Shown here: in pieces, positions 58,763-64,000 of the stretch | Layout: each line of letters begins with the position of its first letter | How positions within the stretch are numbered: the stretch's first letter is position 1 | Assembly (NCBI RefSeq): GCF_001426705.1 | Contig: NZ_LMFC01000001.1 | Location: 1,703,355 to 1,767,354, forward strand | Source of the DNA: Cellulomonas sp. Root485 | Lineage (GTDB): Bacteria; Actinomycetota; Actinomycetes; Actinomycetales; Cellulomonadaceae | DNA: 64,000 nt | Direction of reading: 5' to 3' | Made by a program: the position numbers and the translations under genes | Notes under the pieces: generated by a model | Told to the model about the DNA's origin: nothing | The model's input: the letters and a program-made list of their open reading frames with translations, nothing else | Database searches by the model: none

Positions 58763-59434
58763 ATGCGCAGCTCACTCTTGCAGAATGCGGAACTGTCCAC
58801 CGAGCCCGGCAGCTTCGTGCTCCAGAACGGGCGGATGCTCAAGGTCGATCTCGCCGGTACCGGCGGGTTCTTCTACGCCAAGCAGGGGTCGATGGTCGCC
58901 TACCAGGGCGAGGTCGACTTCAACTACCAGGGCAGCGGCGGCGTCGCCAAGATGTTCAAGAAGGCCTTCACCGGCGAGGGCATGTCCCTGATGAAGGTGT
59001 CGGGCAGCGGTGACGTCTTCCTGGCCCAGGACGCCGACGAGATCTTCATCGTCCACCTCGAGGGCGAGAGCGTGACCGTCAGCGGGTCGGCCATCCTCGC
59101 GTTCGAGAGCACCCTGACCTGGGACATCAACCGGGTCGAGGGCGCCTCGATGCTGTCCGGCGGGCTGTTCAACACCACCTTCACCGGTACCGGCGCGCTG
59201 GCCGTGACCGCGTACGGGACCCCGGTGGTCCTGCAGGTCGACGTCCCGACCTTCGTCGACATGCAGGCGGCGGTGCTCTGGTCGACCTCGCTGAAGTCGA
59301 CGGTCCGCAAGACCGCCAAGCTCGGCGCCGCGATCGGGCGCGGGTCCGGCGAGGCCTACCAGCTCGGCCTCACGGGCGCGGGCTTCGTGGTCGTGCAGGC
59401 GTCCGAGGGACACCCCGTCGTGAACCAGGGCTAG
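58763..59434 (+). CDS. AIM24 family protein
   Basis: A 223-residue beta-rich protein of the AIM24/TIGR00266 family. The repeated Gly-rich strand pattern (GTGGFFYAKQGSMVAYQGEV, GEGMSLMKVSGSGDVFLAQ, GSAILAFESTLTWDINRVEG, in part) and the ending TGAGFVVVQASEG are typical. Bacterial homologues have no firm function; the mitochondrial member affects membrane organisation. Its stop shares CTAG with the stop of the convergent dehydrogenase gene. Confidence 0.93.
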   Translation: MRSSLLQNAELSTEPGSFVLQNGRMLKVDLAGTGGFFYAKQGSMVAYQGEVDFNYQGSGGVAKMFKKAFTGEGMSLMKVSGSGDVFLAQDADEIFIVHLEGESVTVSGSAILAFESTLTWDINRVEGASMLSGGLFNTTFTGTGALAVTAYGTPVVLQVDVPTFVDMQAAVLWSTSLKSTVRKTAKLGAAIGRGSGEAYQLGLTGAGFVVVQASEGHPVVNQG

Positions 59435-60306
59435 AAGACCGGCTTCCCGCCGGTGACCCCGAGGACCGTCCCGGACACGTACGACGCGGTCGAGTCGGCG
59501 GCGAGGAACACGAACGCGGGTGCGACCTCGGCCGGCTGGCCCGCGCGTCCGAGCGGGGTGTCCGTGCCGAACTTCTCGACCTTCTCCGAGAACTGGGTGG
59601 CCGGCTGCAGCGGCGTCCAGATCGGGCCGGGTGCCACCGCGTTCACGCGGATCCCGCGCGAGCCCAGCTCGGCGGCCAGGTTGACCGTCACGTTGTTGAT
59701 GGCCGCCTTCGTCGACGCGTAGTCGAGGAGCGTCTCGGACGGCTGGTACGCCTGGATCGAGGAGTTGTTGAGGATGACGCCGCCCTCGCCCATGTGCTCC
59801 AGGGCCGTCTGCGTGACCCAGAACAGCGCGTACAGGTTCGTCTTGAAGGTCCGGTCCAGGTCGCTCGAGGTGATGTCCGCGATGGACTCCCGGCGCGCCA
59901 TCTGGAACCCGGCGTTGTTCACCAGGACGTCGAGCCCACCCAGCTCGGTGACCGCCTTCTTCACAGCCGCCCGCGCCGCCTGCTCGTCCGTCAGGTCGGT
60001 CGGGACCTGCACGCACCGTCGGCCGGCCTGCTCGACCCACCGCACGGTCTCGTCGGCGTCCACCTGCTCCTGCGGGAGATAGACGATCGCGACGTCGGCA
60101 CCCTCCCGGGCGTACGCGATGGCGACCGCCCGCCCGATACCTGAGTCACCGCCGGTGATCAGCGCTCGCCGGCCGGTCAGGAGCCCGTGGCCCTCGTAGC
60201 TGGTCTCCCCGTGGTCCGGGGTCGGGCTCATCGGCTCGGTCAGGCCGGGTGGCTGCTGCTGCTGCGCGGGGAAGGACACGTCTGCTCCTGCGAGTACGTC
60301 CGTCAT
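59431..60306 (-). CDS. Short-chain dehydrogenase/reductase, general-stress type
   Basis: A 291-residue classical-type SDR with a 40-50-residue N-terminal extension containing FPAQQQQPPGLTEPMSPTPDHGE (in part), as in YhdF/YgfF-like stress SDRs. The cofactor motif ALITGGDSGIGRAVA, the NNAG motif, the catalytic Ser in NNSSIQAYQ and YASTK (Tyr-x-x-x-Lys) are intact. The ATG at 60306 has GAAGAAG upstream; ATG 60333 is an alternative nine codons earlier without a ribosome site. Confidence 0.9.
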   Translation of the reverse strand: MTDVLAGADVSFPAQQQQPPGLTEPMSPTPDHGETSYEGHGLLTGRRALITGGDSGIGRAVAIAYAREGADVAIVYLPQEQVDADETVRWVEQAGRRCVQVPTDLTDEQAARAAVKKAVTELGGLDVLVNNAGFQMARRESIADITSSDLDRTFKTNLYALFWVTQTALEHMGEGGVILNNSSIQAYQPSETLLDYASTKAAINNVTVNLAAELGSRGIRVNAVAPGPIWTPLQPATQFSEKVEKFGTDTPLGRAGQPAEVAPAFVFLAADSTASYVSGTVLGVTGGKPVF

Positions 60307-60420
60307 CACGCCGGACTTCTTCGGCTGCTTCATGGTCGGTCGAGCGAGCCGGACTCGCATCCCGGGACGGCGAGAGCGGCCCACCCCGCCGGTGGACCGC
60401 TCTCGTCGGACGGTGTCAGG

Positions 60421-60684
60421 TCAGCGACGACGACCCGAGCCCGCGACGATCGCCACGCCGATCGCAGCGAGGACCACCTGGAAGAGCAGCTCGATCCAGT
60501 CGATGCCGTCCGTCGTCTGGACACCGACGAGGCCCGCGAGCCAGGTGCCCAGGAGCGCGGCGACGATGCCGACGATGATCGTGACGAGGATCGAGATGTT
60601 CTGCTTGCCGCGGACGACCAGGCGGCCGAGGACGCCGATGATGGCGCCGATGATGATCGCGGAGATGATGCCTGCGGGGGTCAT
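60421..60684 (-). CDS. GlsB/YeaQ/YmgE family membrane protein
   Basis: An 87-residue transglycosylase-associated-type stress membrane protein with three helices: GIISAIIIGAIIGVLGRLVV, ILVTIIVGIVAALLGTWLAG and a final helix near 66-82. The family is induced by stress, and its role is not established. GAGGAG precedes the ATG at 60684. Confidence 0.92.
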   Translation of the reverse strand: MTPAGIISAIIIGAIIGVLGRLVVRGKQNISILVTIIVGIVAALLGTWLAGLVGVQTTDGIDWIELLFQVVLAAIGVAIVAGSGRRR

Positions 60685-60785
60685 GATGAGGCTCCTCACG
60701 GTGATGATGCGCCGGGTACGGCGACGAGTGAATCTAGGGGTGATTCGTCCGGTCCGCGCGCTGAGTGGGGAGGTTTCATCCGAAG

Positions 60786-61513
60786 GTGAGCATCCGCATC
60801 GGTACGTCGGGCTGGTCCTACGACCACTGGGAGCACGTCCTGTACCCACCCGGGCTCCGTCGTGGGAGCGCCTGGGCCGCTACGTCCACGAGTTCGACAC
60901 GGTCGAGCTCAACGCGAGCTTCTACCGCTGGCCCCGGGACTCGACGTTCGCCGGCTGGCGGCGACGGCTCCCCGACGGGTTCGGCATGTCGGTGAAGGCC
61001 TCTCGCGGCCTCACCCACGCCAAGCGCCTGTACGCGCCCGAGGGCTGGTCGGACCGCATCGCGCGCTCGTGGCACCAGCTCGGCGACCGGCGCGAGGCGC
61101 TGCTCGTCCAGCTCCGGCCGGACCAGGAGCGCGACGACGCACGGCTGGACTGGTTCCTGGGTGCGTTGCCCGACTGGGTCCGCGTCGCCGTCGAGCTGCG
61201 GCACCCGTCATGGCAGGACGACGAGGTGTTCGCGATCCTGGAGCGGCACGGCGCCGCCAACGTCGTGATGAGCGGCGCCCACCTCCCGTGCGTGCTGCGG
61301 GCGACCGCACCCACCGTCTACGTGCGGCTGCACGGCCCGGACCACGAGCACCTCTACGGCGGCTCCTACTCCGACGACGACCTGCGCTGGTGGGCCGACC
61401 GGATGCGCGAGTGGTCGGACGGTGGCCACGACGTCCTCGCCTACTTCAACAACGACGGAGGCGGGAACGCCGTGCGCAACGCCCGCACGCTGCGGTGGCT
61501 CCTGGGCACCTGA
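60786..61513 (+). pseudogene. DUF72 family protein gene with a one-base frameshift
   Basis: The N-terminus IRIGTSGWSYDHWEHVLYPPGL is read from the GTG at 60786. The rest (WERLGRYVHEFDTVELNASFYRWP onward, to WLLGT) continues in another frame. The switch lies near 60855-60862, where the sequence CTCCGTCGTGG would restore one 242-residue DUF72 protein if one C were inserted. DUF72 is a TIM-barrel-like family of unknown function. All later conserved blocks (AVELRHPSW, YVRLHGPDHEHLYGGSY, YFNNDGGGNAVRNA) are intact, so the lesion is recent or a sequencing error. An alternative start is GTG 60765, behind GGGAGG. Confidence 0.85.
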
Positions 61514-61601
61514 CCTGGACGTCCGTCGCTCGGCGCGCGCGGACGCCGAACCGGTCCTACGCTCGCCTCTCGCACGAAGGCCGAACGACGAGGAGGTCGA
61601 G

Positions 61602-61751
61602 ATGCACAGCGACGACAGGATCGTCCACGACGTCGGCGACGACGACACCCCGGTGGTCCGAGATGTCCGGGCCGAGGCCGAGGCCGAGCTGACCGATGCC
61701 GAGAAGATCAAGGCCGACGGGATCGACGAGCAGAACGTCGACCCCCGCTAG
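61602..61751 (+). CDS. Small acidic hypothetical protein
   Basis: A 49-residue, strongly acidic protein (many Asp/Glu; segment HDVGDDDTPVVRDVRAEAEAE). It has a clear AGGAGG about 6 nt before the ATG at 61602, which is the main reason for calling it. No family is recognised and no membrane segment or Cys is present. It is probably intrinsically disordered. Confidence 0.6.
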   Translation: MHSDDRIVHDVGDDDTPVVRDVRAEAEAELTDAEKIKADGIDEQNVDPR

Positions 61752-61801
61752 GACCCGCACGGCAAGGCGCCGCAGCCCTCGGGCTCGGCGCCTCGCTCAT
61801 G

Positions 61802-61807
61802 CACAAT
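61802..61807 (+). promoter_or_regulatory. -10-like hexamer for the YibE/F gene
   Basis: CACAAT lies 7 nt before the GTG at 61815, without a ribosome site; a leaderless start is likely. Confidence 0.35.
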
Positions 61808-61814
61808 CGACCCC

Positions 61815-63086
61815 GTGATCGCACCGGACGAGCCGACCGCCCCACCGCCGACCCGCCGCCGCCGCTCCCCCAGCGCGTCCCGCGCCGCGCTCGTGCTCGG
61901 CCTGGTGCTCGGACCGCTCCTGCTGGCCGCGGTCGTCGGCATGATCCTGACGTGGCCGCACGACGACGGCGGGACCGGGCAGCGCGCCGGGCTCGTCGAC
62001 GTCGGCGTCGAGCACGTCACCGCGACCGTCACCGGGACGAGGACCGAGCAGTGCGAGTCGACGGTCGAGGACCGTCTGCCGGACGGCTCGCAGCCCGACC
62101 AGGTGCCGTGCCTCCAGGTCCTCGCGACCGTCACGTCCGGCGCGCAGTCCGGTTCCGACATCGAGGTGTGGGCGACGGCGACGCTCACCGCTGCGGACGT
62201 CCCTGCGGGGACCCGGATCGTCGTCCAGCACTACCCGGCGGCCGACGGAGCGCCCGAGGCGTGGGCGTGGTCCGACTTCGCCCGCGGTGTCCCCCTGGCC
62301 ACCCTCGCGCTGGCCTTCGTGCTGATCACCGCGCTCGTCGCCGGGTGGCGGGGAGTGCGCGCGATCGTGGGGCTGGTGCTCGCGTTCGTGGTGCTGTGGC
62401 AGTACGTCCTGCCGGGGCTCATCGCCGGGGAGGACGCCGTCGTGCTGGCGCTGTGCGGGTCGGCGGTGATCATGGCCGTCGTGCTGTACCTCGCGCACGG
62501 GTTCTCCCTGCGCACCAGCACGGCGCTCCTGGGCACCCTCACCGGGCTGCTGCTCGTCGGAGCGCTCGGCGCTCTCGGTGCGGACGCGGCGCACCTGACC
62601 GGCGCGACGACCGAGGAGGACTACCGGCTGGCGGCGCTCCTCGGCGACAACGGGGCGGCGGCGTTGCGCGGCGTCTTCCTCTGCGGCGTGGTGCTCGCCG
62701 GTCTCGGCGTGCTGAACGACGTCACCATCACCCAGGCCTCGGCGGTGTGGGAGCTGCGCGCCGTCGACCCGCGCGCGACCTGGCGTGGCCTGTTCACGGG
62801 CGGCATGCGGATCGGCCGGGACCACATCGCATCCACGATCTACACCATCGCCTTCGCCTACGCCGGCGCCTCCCTGCCGGTCCTCCTGCTGCTGCAGATC
62901 TATGAGCTGCCGCTGGGCCAGACCCTGACCAGCGGGCAGTTCGCCCAGGAGATCGTCCGCACCCTGGCCGGTGCCATCGGCCTCATCCTCGCCATCCCGT
63001 TCACCACCGCCATCGCGGCCGGCGTGGCCCTTGCGCAGGCGCCGGCGGAGCTCCGCCGCGCCTCAGCGCACAGCCACGTCCACTAG
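61815..63086 (+). CDS. YibE/F family membrane protein
   Basis: A 423-residue membrane protein. One N-terminal helix (~22-45) is followed by an extracytoplasmic beta-rich domain (~55-140), then about seven helices with the family core LYLAHGFSLRTSTALLGTL, GVLNDVTITQASAVWEL and MRIGRDHIASTIYTIAFAYAG. The tail is short and His-containing (SAHSHVH). YibE/F proteins are of unknown function. It is convergent with a paralogue on the other strand, and the two genes overlap by 24 nt. Confidence 0.92.
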   Translation: MIAPDEPTAPPPTRRRRSPSASRAALVLGLVLGPLLLAAVVGMILTWPHDDGGTGQRAGLVDVGVEHVTATVTGTRTEQCESTVEDRLPDGSQPDQVPCLQVLATVTSGAQSGSDIEVWATATLTAADVPAGTRIVVQHYPAADGAPEAWAWSDFARGVPLATLALAFVLITALVAGWRGVRAIVGLVLAFVVLWQYVLPGLIAGEDAVVLALCGSAVIMAVVLYLAHGFSLRTSTALLGTLTGLLLVGALGALGADAAHLTGATTEEDYRLAALLGDNGAAALRGVFLCGVVLAGLGVLNDVTITQASAVWELRAVDPRATWRGLFTGGMRIGRDHIASTIYTIAFAYAGASLPVLLLLQIYELPLGQTLTSGQFAQEIVRTLAGAIGLILAIPFTTAIAAGVALAQAPAELRRASAHSHVH

Positions 63087-64000
63087 AGCGGGCTCCGGCT
63101 CGGCCACCGCCGCGGGCCGTCCGGACCGCACGACCCAGGCAGCGATCGCCGTCGTGAGCGGGATCGCCAGCACCAGGCCGATCGACCCGACGAGCGTCCG
63201 GGCCACCTCCTCGGCCAGCTCCCCGCTGGTCAGCGCGTCGAGCATCGAGCGGTCGGAGATGCTGACCAGCAGGACCAGGGGCAGGGTCGCGCCGACGTAG
63301 GCGAAGACGATCGTGTAGACGGTCGACGCGATGTGGTCGCGGCCGATCCGCATGCCGCGGCCGAACAGCTCGCGCCAGCCCGCCCCCGGCGAGCTGCCGT
63401 GCAGCTCCCACACCGCGGACGCCTGCGTGATCGTCACGTCGTTGAGCACCCCGAGCCCGGCGATGACCATGCCGCACAGCAGGATCGCGCTCATCCGCGC
63501 CTGCGGGGCGTACGACAGCAGGTCGAGCGCGTACTCCCCCGACAGGCCGGTCAGGTGCGCCGCACCGCTCGCCCACGTCGCGAGGAACCCGGTCGCGAGC
63601 AGGCCGAGGAGCGTGCCGACGAGCGCCGTCGACGTCCGGAACGTGAAGCCGTGCGCGAGGTACAGGACGACGAACATGATGGCCGACGACGTCACCAGCG
63701 CCACCGGCAGGGCCGGCTTGCCCTCGAGCAGCGCCGGCAGCATGAACGCCCCGATGACACCCATCGAGATGCCGAGCCCGACCAGCGCCGCGAACCCACG
63801 CCACCGGGCCACCGCGACGACCAGCACCGCGAACACCGCGGCGAGCAGACCGAGCGGCGGGCCGCGCACGAAGTCCGTGAAGACGAGGCCCGACTCCGGC
63901 GTCCCCATGCTTCCGAGGTCGGCGGCGATGATCCGGTCGCCCGGGTGGATCTCGGGCAGGTACTCCGGCGGGACCTGGACCCAGGCGCTGGTCCCGTCCG
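63063..64000 (-). CDS. YibE/F family membrane protein, partial (5' end outside the window)
   Basis: The C-terminal ~311 residues of a second YibE/F protein. The frame stays open to position 64000, with VPPEYLPEIHPGDRIIAADLGS preceding the internal Met at 63908, so the true start is outside the window. The core blocks LYLAHGFTFRTSTALVGTL, GVLNDVTITQASAVWEL and MRIGRDHIASTVYTIVFAYVG are nearly the same as in the convergent neighbour. It ends ALVDVAVR, overlapping the neighbour's 3' end by 24 nt. Confidence 0.93.
   Translation of the reverse strand, partial: DGTSAWVQVPPEYLPEIHPGDRIIAADLGSMGTPESGLVFTDFVRGPPLGLLAAVFAVLVVAVARWRGFAALVGLGISMGVIGAFMLPALLEGKPALPVALVTSSAIMFVVLYLAHGFTFRTSTALVGTLLGLLATGFLATWASGAAHLTGLSGEYALDLLSYAPQARMSAILLCGMVIAGLGVLNDVTITQASAVWELHGSSPGAGWRELFGRGMRIGRDHIASTVYTIVFAYVGATLPLVLLVSISDRSMLDALTSGELAEEVARTLVGSIGLVLAIPLTTAIAAWVVRSGRPAAVAEPEPALVDVAVR

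Noticed and set aside
1..64000. tRNA, rRNA, CRISPR arrays, insertion sequences, att sites
   Set aside because: No cloverleaf-like sequence, rRNA-like stretch, regularly spaced repeats, transposase or integrase was found on reading both strands.

Overview
The window is about 73% GC, densely coded, and has the hallmarks of a high-GC Gram-positive (Actinobacteria, probably a Micrococcales/Cellulomonas-like soil organism). These hallmarks are frequent GTG starts, 4-nt ATGA/GTGA gene overlaps, several -10-like hexamers 5-7 nt before a start codon (probable leaderless transcripts), an HrcA/CIRCE heat-shock operator, a PE-type LigD relic, DUF1918, and a secreted GH3 beta-glucosidase with a PA14 insert. 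No rRNA, tRNA, CRISPR array, IS element or prophage was seen. The taxon is an inference.

Layout. 1-12.4 kb: an aromatic-catabolism block. A bacterial phenylalanine hydroxylase and a flavin aromatic monooxygenase lie beside a seven-gene operon for homoprotocatechuate meta-cleavage: a TPP enzyme, an FAH-RraA fusion, a GntR/FCD regulator, hpaE, hpaD, hpaH and hpaI. hpaD matches the Brevibacterium-type dioxygenase residue for residue at its active site. 12.4-29.2 kb: housekeeping and stress genes. These include a flavin reductase, a flippase-like membrane protein with a kinase-like centre, dodecin, a PaiB-like protein, a MalT-like LuxR regulator, a peptidoglycan-binding lipoprotein, the GH3 glucosidase, a LigD-like phosphoesterase with a dead ligase domain, Hsp20 under CIRCE, a PfpI protein, an APH-type kinase and DinB.

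29.2-57.5 kb is the most distinctive part: a sulfur island. It has (a) a Cys-rich leader peptide, a cysteine-dioxygenase-like cupin and a rhodanese; (b) gamma-glutamyltransferase; (c) two flavin reductases; (d) a probable 15-gene, ~17-kb minus-strand operon with five luciferase-like flavin monooxygenases (one SsuD-like), two complete ABC importers, an MSOX-like oxidase, DUF1684 and GNAT; it is headed by a second Cys-rich leader and shares a bidirectional terminator with the reductases; and (e) an SsuABC-type importer headed by a third Cys-rich leader. The reductases would feed reduced flavin to the monooxygenases, the importers would bring in organosulfur compounds, and the leaders would let cysteine supply tune expression. 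Between (d) and (e) sits a non-sulfur patch: GNAT, a GT2 / membrane protein / CDGSH / diiron-oxidase-like operon, and a phosphoesterase.

57.5-64 kb: an alpha/beta hydrolase, AIM24, an SDR, a YeaQ-type membrane protein, a DUF72 gene broken by a one-base frameshift, a small acidic protein, and two convergent YibE/F paralogues, the second running off the end of the window.
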